DNA of 28,722 nucleotides, taken from positions 1 to 28,722 of the forward strand of contig JAVVQG010000021.1 of the NCBI GenBank assembly GCA_036655355.1, in the 5' to 3' direction. Under the pieces are notes generated by a model that was given only the letters and a program-made list of their open reading frames with translations, had not been told where the DNA came from and did no database searches. The DNA is from JAUNSR01 sp036655355. Its GTDB lineage: Bacteria; Bacteroidota; Bacteroidia; Bacteroidales; JAUNSR01. Every line of letters starts with the position of its first letter. Position 1 is the stretch's first letter. The translations under genes and the position numbers were made by a program. Below are positions 1-8,275 of the stretch, in pieces.

Positions 1-54
1 CCAACGACCCCGAGATTACAAATCACGTGCTCTGGCCAACTGAGCTAAAGAGGC
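1..54 (-). tRNA. tRNA-Thr (anticodon TGT), 3' part cut by window edge
   Basis: The 54 bases are identical to the 5' 54 bases of the complete tRNA-Thr at 136-209, from the acceptor 5' strand AAGAGGC (48-54, read on the minus strand as GCCTCTT) through the D arm, the anticodon loop TTTGTAA and into the T arm. The 3' end lies left of position 1. It is a second tandem copy of the same tRNA. A terminator at 80-115 separates it from the upstream copy, so it is either read through or has its own weak promoter in the short spacer. Confidence 0.93.
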
Positions 55-79
55 ATAAGACCTAATAAAGAAAGATCAA

Positions 80-115
80 TAAAAAACCATCCAGTAGTAT
101 TTCGTGCTGAATGGT
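80..115 (-). terminator. Rho-independent terminator after SRP RNA/tRNA-Thr
   Basis: Read on the minus strand, ACCATTCAG (107-115) pairs with CTGGATGGT (86-94), nine pairs including one G-T, around a 12-base loop, and is followed at once by six T residues. It lies 20 bases downstream of the tRNA-Thr at 136-209 and should end that transcript, before the second tRNA copy. Confidence 0.7.
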
Positions 116-135
116 ATTCCCATAAAAAACTTTTG

Positions 136-209
136 AGCCTCTTGTCGGATTCGAACCAACGACCCCGAGATTACAAATCACGTGCTCTGGCCAACTGAGC
201 TAAAGAGGC
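136..209 (-). tRNA. tRNA-Thr (anticodon TGT)
   Basis: On the minus strand the 74 bases fold as a standard cloverleaf. The acceptor stem is GCCTCTT (203-209) with AAGAGGC (137-143) and discriminator T at 136. The D arm contains AGCTCAGTTGGCCAGAGC. The anticodon stem is CGTGA/TCTCG with one T-T mismatch and the loop TTTGTAA gives anticodon TGT, reading ACA threonine codons. The T arm contains GGTTCGAATCC. No CCA is encoded. It starts four bases after the 3' end of the SRP RNA and so is very probably cut from the same transcript. Confidence 0.96.
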
Positions 210-213
210 AGGT

Positions 214-309
214 GGGTAAGCTAACCACATCGCGCCGCTACAACCTTCTACCCTTGCTGCGGTCAGGCCCTGGGGGATTTGAAAGGAGCATGCCGTGTAG
301 CACTTACCC
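214..309 (-). ncRNA. ffs: Signal recognition particle RNA, small bacterial type
   Basis: Read on the minus strand, the conserved SRP Alu-less apical domain is visible around 251-276 as GGGCCTGACCGCAGCAAGGG, the Ffh-binding asymmetric loop and tetraloop region. The 5' end GGGTAAG (303-309) pairs with the 3' end CTTACCC (214-220), giving a closed rod of about 96 bases, the usual size of the small 4.5S-type RNA. It binds Ffh and targets nascent membrane and secreted proteins to FtsY. A promoter of Bacteroidota type sits a few bases upstream, and tRNA-Thr follows after four bases. Confidence 0.88.
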
Positions 310-313
310 GATG

Positions 314-343
314 CAAAAGTAGATATAATTTCTAAACCTGCAA
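314..343 (-). promoter_or_regulatory. Promoter of SRP RNA/tRNA-Thr unit
   Basis: On the minus strand a perfect Bacteroidota -7 element TACTTTTG occupies 314-321. About 19 bases upstream a TTG (341-343) fits the weak -33 element. Transcription would begin about six bases after the -7 element, close to the GGGTAAG that opens the SRP RNA at 309. Confidence 0.7.
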
Positions 344-620
344 TAGCTGCATTTCAAAAAAAATCTTTCATTTTCGCCACAAGATTGAGAACAAACAACT
401 TACGATCGAAACTTTTTTCAAAAAAAATTCATCAAAACGTATTTTATTTTTGCCGACCTCCGAAATTGGGAGAAAACTGCGCAAAATTTGTGGATTTATC
501 CATTGTAAAAAATCATCAAATGGACATTTCAAAAAACAAAAACGAACCGCTTCTCCCTTTTTTCCGCTTCTTTCGAGAGCGGATTTCGCATCGCGCGTTT
601 CTTTTTGGAGGTGATGAAAG
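344..620. other. Non-coding stretch without a recognised gene
   Basis: A 277-base AT-rich spacer between the SRP RNA promoter (minus) and the DUF4199 promoter (plus). The short open frame through it (385-642) resembles no protein and is Lys/Phe/Arg-rich, as expected from A- and T-runs. A TATTTTTG at 445-452 matches the -7 consensus on the plus strand. TCCATTG (499-505) can pair with CAAATGGA (517-524). Together these could mark a small RNA, but the support is weak. Confidence 0.4.
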
Positions 621-650
621 TTTATTATCGTTTAAAAATTGATACTTTTG
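621..650 (+). promoter_or_regulatory. Promoter of the DUF4199 gene run
   Basis: TACTTTTG at 643-650 is a perfect TAnnTTTG -7 element. A TTTA at 621-624 lies 18 bases upstream as a weak -33 element. Transcription would start near 657, which excludes the most upstream ATG (605) and favours a start at 668, 698 or 701. Confidence 0.65.
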
Positions 651-700
651 TATTTATTAGGAGCGATATGACCGCTTCACAAATATGTTTATTTTTCATG

Positions 701-1231
701 ATGACAAACGACAAGAATAAAACCATTCGTTTCGCGATGCAGTTCGGCCTTTATCTAGGCCTTTACATGATCCTGAAATTTGCCACTTTCGTATTATCGG
801 CAAATTCCCCGTTCTTTTCCTATATATCTCTGGCATTATTAACGGGGGCGCCCTTTCTGCTATTCTGGATGCTTCGAACATTCCGCGATCAGCAGAACGA
901 AGGGGTTCTTTCATTCGCCAATGCATGGAATCTGAGCATTCTGTTAATCTTCTTTGCTTCTTTAATCGAAGCGATCACCCAGTATGTCTATTTCCAGTTC
1001 ATCAACCCCGAGTTTATCTCAACGCAAATCGCTCAAGCCACCCAGGTACTGGAAACGCTAAACGAAACGCAGCAATCGGGACAGGTTCACGAATTGGTGG
1101 AAAGTTTTAAAAAAGCGGATATCCCCTCTCCCATCCAGATGGCCGTGCAGGGAATCTTCAATAATATCTTCGTCGGCAGCATCGCGGCTCTGATTGTAGC
1201 AGCGGCTGTTAAACGGAATCCGAATCATTGA
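701..1231 (+). CDS. DUF4199 family membrane protein
   Basis: A protein of about 176 residues that fits the DUF4199 family, which is common in Bacteroidota and has no known function. It begins MTNDKNKTIRFAMQFGLY, matching the usual family start of a short polar N-terminus running into the first helix. Hydrophobic segments lie near residues 12-32, 40-60 and 75-95, then a soluble helical part with Glu/Gln-rich sequence, and a last helix near 150-170 before a basic end. The ATG at 668 has an AGGAG five bases upstream and is an alternative, as is 698. The glycosyltransferase gene starts 25 bases downstream, suggesting cotranscription from the promoter at 621-650 and a shared role at the inner membrane. 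Confidence 0.85.
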   Translation: MTNDKNKTIRFAMQFGLYLGLYMILKFATFVLSANSPFFSYISLALLTGAPFLLFWMLRTFRDQQNEGVLSFANAWNLSILLIFFASLIEAITQYVYFQFINPEFISTQIAQATQVLETLNETQQSGQVHELVESFKKADIPSPIQMAVQGIFNNIFVGSIAALIVAAAVKRNPNH

Positions 1232-1256
1232 ATCGAAAAACACACCCAGTAGAATT

Positions 1257-2204
1257 ATGAATATTTCTGTAATTGTTCCTTTATATAATGAAGAGGAATC
1301 ACTTCCCGAGTTGACCTCTTGGATAGACCGCGTCATGCACGCCAACGGTTTTACCTATGAGGTAATCTTTGTAAATGACGGAAGCACCGACCGCTCGTGG
1401 GAGGTGATCGCAACGTTGAAAGAGAACTATCCTACCGTGAAGGGCATCAAGTTTCGCCGTAACTACGGCAAATCGCCCGCTTTGCACGTGGGGTTCGAAG
1501 AAGCCTGCGGAGAGGTGGTGATCACGATGGATGCGGATTTGCAAGATAGTCCCGATGAAATACCCGAACTCTACCGGATGATCACCGAAGAGGGATACGA
1601 CCTGGTTTCGGGATGGAAAAGAAAGCGTTATGATCCGCTCTCAAAAACACTTCCCACGAAGCTGTTTAACGCAACGGCCAGAAAAGTATCCGGCATAAAG
1701 TTGCACGATTTCAACTGTGGATTAAAAGCGTATCGGAAAGATGTGATCAAAAACATCGAATTGTATGGCGACATGCATCGTTACATCCCTTATCTGGCGA
1801 AAAATGCCGGATTCAAAAAGATCGGCGAAAAAGTGGTTCAACACCAGGCTCGCAAATACGGCGTGACAAAATTCGGACTCGATCGCTTCGTGAACGGTTA
1901 TTTAGACCTGATGACCCTTTGGTTCCTTTCTAAGTTCGGCGTGAAACCGATGCATTTTTTCGGATTACTGGGAACCGTGATGTTTATACTCGGTTTCTTA
2001 TCGGTAATTGCCGTGGGGTCTTACAAACTATACGCCATGGCCAACAGCCTGCACTACCGCTTGGTGACCGATTCGCCCTATTTTTACATCTCTTTGACGG
2101 CAATGGTGCTCGGCACACAGCTTTTCCTAACCGGATTTCTGGGTGAACTGATCTCCCGCAATGCTCCGGAAAGAAACAATTATAAGATCGAAGAAAAAAT
2201 CTGA
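1257..2204 (+). CDS. Family 2 glycosyltransferase, DPM1/GtrB-like, membrane-anchored
   Basis: 315 residues. The N-terminal GT-A domain shows SVIVPLYNEEESLPEL (residues 4-19), VNDGSTD (39-45), and the nucleotide-sugar/metal site DADLQD (92-97), typical of polyprenyl-phosphate sugar transferases of the DPM1/GtrB/ArnC group. Two C-terminal transmembrane segments lie at about 235-258 and 274-298. By family these enzymes move a sugar from a nucleotide donor to a polyprenyl phosphate on the cytoplasmic face, for cell-envelope glycan or lipid modification. The actual sugar cannot be read from sequence. It follows the DUF4199 gene closely, an arrangement I recall as common in Bacteroidales. Confidence 0.92.
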   Translation: MNISVIVPLYNEEESLPELTSWIDRVMHANGFTYEVIFVNDGSTDRSWEVIATLKENYPTVKGIKFRRNYGKSPALHVGFEEACGEVVITMDADLQDSPDEIPELYRMITEEGYDLVSGWKRKRYDPLSKTLPTKLFNATARKVSGIKLHDFNCGLKAYRKDVIKNIELYGDMHRYIPYLAKNAGFKKIGEKVVQHQARKYGVTKFGLDRFVNGYLDLMTLWFLSKFGVKPMHFFGLLGTVMFILGFLSVIAVGSYKLYAMANSLHYRLVTDSPYFYISLTAMVLGTQLFLTGFLGELISRNAPERNNYKIEEKI

Positions 2205-2260
2205 GTCATGCGTATTCCCTTTTGTGGATGCAAAATAGACTCTTTAAATATAGATTCATT

Positions 2261-2782
2261 ATGGATTTCCTTGAACTCTCTAAACAACGCTACTCCGTAA
2301 GAGACTACGCCGAACAGCCGGTAGAGCGAGAAAAAATCGAACAAATCATCGAGGCTGCTCGCTTCGCACCCTCTGCTGTAAATTTCCAACCGTGGGTATT
2401 TTTAGTAGTCCGCGAAAAAGAAAATCGCGAAAAGATGCAGGAGTGTTATCATCGCGAATGGTTCAAAACCGCTCCGTGCTACATCTTATTATGTGCAGAT
2501 AAATCCCAGTCATGGAAAAGAAAGGTAGATGGGAAAGATTTTGGCGATGTTGACGTGGCTATCGCAACCGAACACATGTGCCTGGAAGCAGTTGATTTAG
2601 GGTTGGGCACTTGTTGGGTGTGTAACTTTGACCCAAAGAAGGTACGCGAGAACTTCCAACTTCCCGAAAATCTCGAACCGATTGTAATTCTGCCGTTGGG
2701 CTACCCGAACAAGGCGAACTGCAATGAGATTCCGAAAGTAAGAAAACCTATGACAGAGATCGTACGATGGGAAAAACTTTGA
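2261..2782 (+). CDS. Nitroreductase family protein (FMN-dependent)
   Basis: 173 residues, a normal short nitroreductase length. The start MDFLELSKQRYSVRDY carries the R-x-S-x-R-x-[YF] FMN-phosphate contact typical of the family, followed by AARFAPSAVNFQPW near residues 33-46, the flavin and dimer contact, and LGLGTCWV near 113-120. These enzymes are NAD(P)H-dependent flavin oxidoreductases acting on nitro compounds or quinones. The physiological substrate is unknown. An earlier in-frame TTG exists at 2222, but the ATG at 2261 gives the standard N-terminus. The next gene begins inside its last codons with a 16-base overlap, implying translational coupling. Confidence 0.9.
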   Translation: MDFLELSKQRYSVRDYAEQPVEREKIEQIIEAARFAPSAVNFQPWVFLVVREKENREKMQECYHREWFKTAPCYILLCADKSQSWKRKVDGKDFGDVDVAIATEHMCLEAVDLGLGTCWVCNFDPKKVRENFQLPENLEPIVILPLGYPNKANCNEIPKVRKPMTEIVRWEKL

Positions 2783-3246
2783 TCAAACGGGGAGCACTGC
2801 TGCTGATGACTCCGCTTTTCTTGTTGTTGAGCAGTTGCGGCGATGAGGGTTGCACCGAACAGGTAACGGCGTATGCCGTAGGTACGTTTGAGAAAGAGAA
2901 AACTACTGAAACGGTCATCTCTAAATTGCTGGTCTATGGAATCGGTCAGGAGAAAGACTCCCTAATGGCTGCGCAAACCACGTTGAAGGTAGTCGACTTA
3001 ATCTTCAATTCGTCCGATACGATCACCAAAACGGATTTCCGCTTTGTGGTGGATAATGACACGATTAGCGATACGCTTACCTTTTATTATACCAACAGAG
3101 ATTTTTTCCTGAATATCGACTGTGGCTGTTCCGTTTTTCATACGATTGACTCAATTGAACACACAAGCAATCTGATCAAGGAGATTGAAATCATTAATTC
3201 TGATATTACGAATGAGAAGACTCCTAATTTTACGATACGCTATTAG
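2767..3246 (+). CDS. DUF6452 family lipoprotein
   Basis: 159 residues with a clear lipoprotein signal: basic MGKTLIKR, a Leu-rich core and the lipobox LSSC with Cys at about residue 24, so it should be lipid-anchored in the periplasm or outer membrane. The mature part is beta-rich, with several Cys (DCGCSVF near residues 119-125). The layout matches what I know as DUF6452, found next to a DUF6048 outer-membrane protein in Bacteroidales, as here. No function is established. It overlaps the nitroreductase gene by 16 bases and the next gene by about 35 bases, so these three genes are almost certainly one transcript. Confidence 0.82.
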   Translation: MGKTLIKRGALLLMTPLFLLLSSCGDEGCTEQVTAYAVGTFEKEKTTETVISKLLVYGIGQEKDSLMAAQTTLKVVDLIFNSSDTITKTDFRFVVDNDTISDTLTFYYTNRDFFLNIDCGCSVFHTIDSIEHTSNLIKEIEIINSDITNEKTPNFTIRY

Positions 3247-3985
3247 TGCGTTGATGATCGCTTTCTGCTCGGTTTCGTTTGCACAGAGTCTTAACAACAC
3301 TCCGCAAAGAAGCGTATCCGCGCCTTCGAAAGACACGGTCCGCACGATGGAACCCCGTCATAAATATCCGCTTTACAATGGGATTATGATCGGTGTGAAC
3401 ATCGCCGATCCCGCTCTTCGCCTATTCGGACAGGATTATGGCGGCTACGAGGGATTGGTAGAGGTGAATCTGCACAACCGCTTCTTCCCGGAATGGAGTT
3501 TCGGAGTGGGAAATGCAGAAACGACTACGGAAGAGGGCATCTATTACAAAACAAAATCGACGTTCTACAACCGAATCGGGATGAATTACAATTTCCGGTT
3601 TAACAGCTCCTCGCCCAATTATTTCGTGGTGGGCATGCGTTACGGTTACTCCTCTTATTCGGCAGAGATCCGGAATATGTCTTTCAATGACGGCTACTGG
3701 AAACCGATTGAAGGGATTTCATTGCCCGAGCAGCAATTCTCATCGCATTGGCTGGAGATTAGTTTGGGAATCCGCGTACAGGTTTGGAAAAACTTCTACA
3801 TGGGATGGGCACTTCAATTCAAACCGTTGCTTAAAGAAGGGAGTACGGAAAATGCCAATCCTTGGTATATACCCGGCTACGGTGCCAACGGCAAAGGTTT
3901 CGGTTTCTCCTACAACCTGTACTACCGATTGCCAATCGGGGTGAAGAAACCTGCGAAAAGCTTATTGGACGTTGTAAAAAAATAG
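3212..3985 (+). CDS. DUF6048 family outer-membrane protein
   Basis: About 257 residues from the ATG at 3212, which gives a proper signal peptide (MRRLLILRY, a hydrophobic core, cleavage after SFAQ). The frame is open from 3185, but that start would add residues in front of the signal. After a Ser/Thr linker the rest is a run of alternating amphipathic strands rich in Tyr, Gly and Asn (for example FFPEWSFGVG, YFVVGMRYGYSSY, FGFSYNLYYRLP), as in a small outer-membrane beta-barrel. It pairs with the preceding DUF6452 lipoprotein and overlaps it by 35 bases. The two may act together at the outer membrane, which is inference. Confidence 0.82.
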   Translation: MRRLLILRYAISALMIAFCSVSFAQSLNNTPQRSVSAPSKDTVRTMEPRHKYPLYNGIMIGVNIADPALRLFGQDYGGYEGLVEVNLHNRFFPEWSFGVGNAETTTEEGIYYKTKSTFYNRIGMNYNFRFNSSSPNYFVVGMRYGYSSYSAEIRNMSFNDGYWKPIEGISLPEQQFSSHWLEISLGIRVQVWKNFYMGWALQFKPLLKEGSTENANPWYIPGYGANGKGFGFSYNLYYRLPIGVKKPAKSLLDVVKK

Positions 3986-3996
3986 CACTACCTTTG
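3964..3996 (+). promoter_or_regulatory. Promoter of apbE
   Basis: TACCTTTG at 3989-3996 matches TAnnTTTG perfectly, with ATTG at 3964-3967 as the -33 element, 21 bases upstream. Transcription would start near 4003, leaving a leader of about 19 bases before the ATG at 4022. The promoter overlaps the end of the DUF6048 gene. Confidence 0.65.
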
Positions 3997-4021
3997 CAAC
4001 TCATTTAAACAGTATAGAAAG

Positions 4022-5053
4022 ATGAACAAAAAAGGATACATTGCCAGTATCATCTTCGTGGTGATATTTATCGTGGCTTACCTGCTTCGCACGGGGTCAG
4101 GCTCAGTGCTTCCGGCCGTTTATCAGCATAACGAGGGTACCATTTTCGGTACCCTTTACCACATCTCCTATCAGTCTTCTGAGGATTTGCATGCCGATAT
4201 CAAAGGGGAACTTCAGCGTTTCGACAACTCCATGTCGACATTCAACAAGAACTCGATTATTTCAAGAATCAACCGCAACGACTCTACGGTGGTTCCGGAC
4301 GAATGGTTCCTGCGCGTTTATAATAAAGGAGAAGAAATTTCTGAAATCACCAACGGTGCGTTCGACATGACCGTAGCTCCCCTGGTGAATGCGTGGGGGT
4401 TCGGATTTAAGAAAAGCGAATCGGTAACGCCCGAATTGATAGACTCGCTCCGTCAATTCGTCGGTTCCGACAAGGTTAGTCTGATCAACGGCAAGATTGT
4501 AAAAACAGATCAGCGACTGATGTTGGATGCCTCAGCAATTGCCAAAGGATATGCCTGCGATGTGATCGGCGATTTGCTTCGGTCGAAGAAAGTAACCAAT
4601 TTCATGGTAGAAATCGGCGGAGAAGTGACCGTAGCGGGCAAAAGTCAAAAAGGGAAATGCTGGCGAATCGGGATCAATAAACCGGTCGAAGACAACAGTG
4701 CATCCCAAGGTGAACTTCAGGACATCATCTCGCTTTGCGACGGCGGAATGGCGACTTCAGGCAATTATCGCAATTTCTATTACAAAGATGGAAAACGTTT
4801 TGCGCATACCATCGACCCAAGAACGGGATATCCGATCGAACACTCGTTATTGAGTGCTACGGTGATCGGTCCGGACTGCATGACTGCAGATGCTTTTGCT
4901 ACCGCATTTATGGTATTGGGATTAGACAAAAGCATGGAGATAGCCGAATCGAATCCTGAAATCGAAGCCTATTTCATTTACTCGACAGACGAACAGAAAA
5001 ATGCCGTACGAATGACTACCGGCTTTGAAAAATACATGAGTGCCAAAAACTAA
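4022..5053 (+). CDS. apbE: FAD:protein FMN transferase (ApbE family)
   Basis: 343 residues, the usual size. An N-terminal membrane segment (residues 6-22) anchors it with the catalytic domain outside the cytoplasm. No lipobox is present. Family motifs appear in order: GAFDMTVAPLVNAWGFG (about 116-132), DASAIAKGYA (about 168-177), TSGNY (about 243), HTIDPRTG (about 261-268), and the metal-binding ADAFATAF (about 289-296). By family it takes FMN from FAD and attaches it covalently to Thr or Ser of exported proteins such as NqrB, NqrC or RnfG. No target gene is in this window. It has its own promoter, and the AsmA-like gene begins 14 bases after its stop, so the two are likely cotranscribed. Confidence 0.93.
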   Translation: MNKKGYIASIIFVVIFIVAYLLRTGSGSVLPAVYQHNEGTIFGTLYHISYQSSEDLHADIKGELQRFDNSMSTFNKNSIISRINRNDSTVVPDEWFLRVYNKGEEISEITNGAFDMTVAPLVNAWGFGFKKSESVTPELIDSLRQFVGSDKVSLINGKIVKTDQRLMLDASAIAKGYACDVIGDLLRSKKVTNFMVEIGGEVTVAGKSQKGKCWRIGINKPVEDNSASQGELQDIISLCDGGMATSGNYRNFYYKDGKRFAHTIDPRTGYPIEHSLLSATVIGPDCMTADAFATAFMVLGLDKSMEIAESNPEIEAYFIYSTDEQKNAVRMTTGFEKYMSAKN

Positions 5054-5067
5054 ATGGCGACGATCAC

Positions 5068-8000
5068 ATGACAAACGCTACACCAAAGAAATTCACGACC
5101 GGTAGATTTATCAAATATGCCGGTCTTTCTATTTTATCGATAATCGTATTGGTTGCTCTTGCAGCCGCTACCCTCCTTCACACGCTCTTATCGCCCGAAA
5201 AAGTTAAACAAATCGCCTTAGAACAATCGCAGCTATACCTGAACGGAGAAATCTCCTGCGAAAAGATGGAGCTTTCACTCTTCAGCACCTTCCCTCAGGT
5301 GGGCCTCACCCTGTTACACGGGGATGTGGTTTCCGGAATGCGAAACGCAACGGAGCGAGCAGAAAATCCGCTTCCTTCAGATACCCTTCTGTGCTTTCAA
5401 AAGTGCATCATCACGATGAACCCCCTCAGCTACCTCATCACCAACACCGTAAACATCGGCAAGTTACAGATTGAAGATGCTTCCATCTATGCGTTTGTCG
5501 ATAAAAACGGCAAAGCGAATTGGGATCTGGTGAAACCGGAAATGGTAGTTTCTGATTCTATTGCCTCGGAAGACGCTGCTACGTTCAACTCCAACCTACA
5601 TTTACAACGCATTGAAATACGGAATTCCAATATCACTTTCGATGACAGGTACTTGAAATTATATACCCGGCTTGAAGGGGTGAATACCGTTTTGAAAGGA
5701 TACATGAGCGACAGTCGCAACGACTTGGACCTCTGGCTCGCAACTCAGAACATTCTTTATTGGCAGAAAGGGGAACTGCTGGCCCGCAAAACGGCGGTGG
5801 AAATCGATACACGCATCTCCTCGAACCGGAAAACAGGTCATTCGCGACTTGAAGATACCCGACTGACCGTAAATGGGATTACCATCAACGGATCGGGCGA
5901 GTTGCAACGTTATCCCGCAACTACCGCGATACCGGGTTCTGAACACAATTCCTCCGATTCGATTTCGGGAGAAGCGTTGGTAATGGACCTGCGCTTCGGA
6001 CTGGACATCCCCTCGCTCGATACGGCTTTTAAGCTGATTCCCAAATCCATTGTTCGAGAAGCGGCCAATGTTACGGCAGAAGGAAAAATCAACGTTTCCG
6101 GTACCCTGCAAGGTCAGTACGGTCGCGGGAAAATGCCCGTTCTGACGGCACAGGCGGCCATCGAGAACGGAAAAGCTTCTTACAGGGGAATGTCTCAGAA
6201 AATCGACACACTGAATCTGGAGATGATTACCCGTCTTGACTTCGGATCGAAAGAGAACTCTTTCGTTGAGTTGAAAGAGTTTTGCTTTGTGGGCGCCTCT
6301 TCGCACCTCGACTTCAAAGGTGTCATCACCGATCCGTTGGAGAATCCACAGGTATCGGCCGAACTTCACGCCGACATTGATTTCGGTGAATTGGCCCGGA
6401 TCTTCCCGGTACAGGATAGCCTTACACTGGGCGGAAAAGCAAAAAGTAACATCCACGGAGATTTCGCCTTGTCTGACATCCGGAATCGGAACTGGGGAAA
6501 ACTGGATATTCGCGGAGAGGCGCTCCTCAGCAAGGTTAACATCGTCAGTACGGCTGACTCGTTTGAATTCATCACTCCGCAGGCAAAACTGATTTTCGGT
6601 TCAGTTCGAAGCGAACAGGCAAACCGCAAAAGGAATCTGCTTTCCGCCGATATCGCCATGGAGCGTTTCCGCTTCCTTTACAAAAATGACCTGCTTACGC
6701 TTCGTGATCTGAAATGGGACGTGCGTACGATGCCGGCCAAAGATACGCTTGAAATCATTCCGCTCATCTCCTCGCTGAAATTTGCCTCATTGTGGGGGCG
6801 CTACGAGGATTCAATCCGCATCCGTACGGCCGATGCCAACATCTCGATAAGGATGATGCCGCAAAGAGAAAACAAACACCTGCCGCGGATGAGTGCAAAA
6901 TTGCAGTTCGACTCCTTGTTCGTTCGTTCGGGTGGCAACATGCTCTCGATGGCGCATTCTGATTTTAATGTAAAGGGAAGCAAACGTGACACCGTCTCCG
7001 ATTATTGGAATTCAGACGGATCGGTTGATTTCGTGAATTTGAAACTGTTCTCTCCCTCCTTCCCGCTGGTGATTGCAATGCCTTCTTCTAAAGTGATCGT
7101 GGGAGACGACAAGCTGACACTCGATCATGCCCGGCTAAAAGCAGGCAGTTCGGAGATGACGCTTACCGGATCTTTTCGGAACTTAACCGCTGCCCTGTTG
7201 CATAACGGCGTGCTGCAAGGGGAGCTGCACCTGACGTCTGACAACATCGACTGCAATGAGTTGATGAAAGCTTTTGAACAGGGATCCCGCCATGCGGAGC
7301 AGGGCGACAGCACACTGACAGCGAACGCAGCCGATGAATCGGTGTTCGACGAGATACCTCAACCCCGCAGAATGAGTCGCGGAATTGAAGAAGAGGAGAG
7401 CTCTTCGGGTGTATTCGTGGTACCGCCCTACCTGGATCTGGTATTGGATACCGATATCCGAAATGCCTATTTCGCGAAACTTTACATCGAGCGAATCAAG
7501 GGAAAAATGGCGATTACACAACAACGCATCGAGCTCTCTAATCTGGAGATGCATACCATGGCTGCCGATATGAGTACCTCGATACTGTATCATGCCCCCG
7601 ATTCGACGGGTGCATATACGGGCATGGAGATTGACATGAAAGATATTCTGGTAGGAAGATTGGTGGAGTTTATTCCGGCATTGGATACCTTGATGCCGAT
7701 GCTGGGATCACTAGACGGAAAGGTGAATTTCACAATGGCTGCTGAGATGCGTCTCGATTCAACCATGAGTGTAATCATCCCTTCGATTCATGCGGCCAGC
7801 AAAATCAAAGGAGACAGTCTCGTTCTGCTCGACGGGGAAACATTTGCTGAGATTTCTAAAATGCTGCGGTTTAAAAACAAACAACGGAACCTGATAGACA
7901 GTATGTCGGTAGACCTTACCATCGATCAGGGACAGATTGAAATCTATCCGTTCGTGGTGAACTTTGACCGTTATCAGGCAGCCGTAGGGGGGAAACATAA

Positions 8001-8274
8001 CCTCGATATGAGTTTCAATTATCACATCTCGGTATTAAAATCGCCCGTACCGTTTACATTGGGACTGAATGTTACCGGCAATCCGGATGACTTCAAATAT
8101 AAACTGGTAAGACCGAAATACAAGAATCTGAAGAAATCGGCGTATAAAAGTCCCGTAGACAGTACGGCCTTCGAACTAAAAAGAAAGCTCCGTGAAGCAT
8201 TGCATCAAGGAGCTTTGGGGCTGGATTCTCTTACCGTGCCTGCGGTGCTGATTTCGGAGCTACCCGAAGAGTAG
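5068..8274 (+). CDS. AsmA-like/AsmA C-terminal family protein, large
   Basis: 1068 residues. A single N-terminal membrane helix (about 15-38) is followed by a very long periplasmic part with repeated beta strands, as in the AsmA/TamB superfamily of bridge-like lipid-transfer proteins. LSPEKVKQIALEQSQLYLNG after the helix is the typical AsmA N-terminal segment. The C-terminal region with PALDTLMPMLGSLDGKVNFT and FNYHISVLKSPVPFTLGLNV is typical of the Bacteroidota AsmA C-terminal domain. The likely place of action is between inner and outer membrane, in phospholipid or outer-membrane homeostasis (inference from family). Its stop codon is one base from the stop of the convergent rlmH gene, and I see no terminator between them. 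Confidence 0.87.
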   Translation: MTNATPKKFTTGRFIKYAGLSILSIIVLVALAAATLLHTLLSPEKVKQIALEQSQLYLNGEISCEKMELSLFSTFPQVGLTLLHGDVVSGMRNATERAENPLPSDTLLCFQKCIITMNPLSYLITNTVNIGKLQIEDASIYAFVDKNGKANWDLVKPEMVVSDSIASEDAATFNSNLHLQRIEIRNSNITFDDRYLKLYTRLEGVNTVLKGYMSDSRNDLDLWLATQNILYWQKGELLARKTAVEIDTRISSNRKTGHSRLEDTRLTVNGITINGSGELQRYPATTAIPGSEHNSSDSISGEALVMDLRFGLDIPSLDTAFKLIPKSIVREAANVTAEGKINVSGTLQGQYGRGKMPVLTAQAAIENGKASYRGMSQKIDTLNLEMITRLDFGSKENSFVELKEFCFVGASSHLDFKGVITDPLENPQVSAELHADIDFGELARIFPVQDSLTLGGKAKSNIHGDFALSDIRNRNWGKLDIRGEALLSKVNIVSTADSFEFITPQAKLIFGSVRSEQANRKRNLLSADIAMERFRFLYKNDLLTLRDLKWDVRTMPAKDTLEIIPLISSLKFASLWGRYEDSIRIRTADANISIRMMPQRENKHLPRMSAKLQFDSLFVRSGGNMLSMAHSDFNVKGSKRDTVSDYWNSDGSVDFVNLKLFSPSFPLVIAMPSSKVIVGDDKLTLDHARLKAGSSEMTLTGSFRNLTAALLHNGVLQGELHLTSDNIDCNELMKAFEQGSRHAEQGDSTLTANAADESVFDEIPQPRRMSRGIEEEESSSGVFVVPPYLDLVLDTDIRNAYFAKLYIERIKGKMAITQQRIELSNLEMHTMAADMSTSILYHAPDSTGAYTGMEIDMKDILVGRLVEFIPALDTLMPMLGSLDGKVNFTMAAEMRLDSTMSVIIPSIHAASKIKGDSLVLLDGETFAEISKMLRFKNKQRNLIDSMSVDLTIDQGQIEIYPFVVNFDRYQAAVGGKHNLDMSFNYHISVLKSPVPFTLGLNVTGNPDDFKYKLVRPKYKNLKKSAYKSPVDSTAFELKRKLREALHQGALGLDSLTVPAVLISELPEE

Positions 8275-8275
8275 C

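Noticed and set aside
385..642. An 85-codon open frame before the DUF4199 gene
   Set aside because: Its composition is dominated by A- and T-runs, it resembles no family, and it runs through the promoter of the next gene.
5659..6456. A 265-codon open frame on the minus strand inside the AsmA-like gene
   Set aside because: It lies entirely within a well-supported coding sequence and its product shows no domain, signal or sensible composition. It is a shadow frame.
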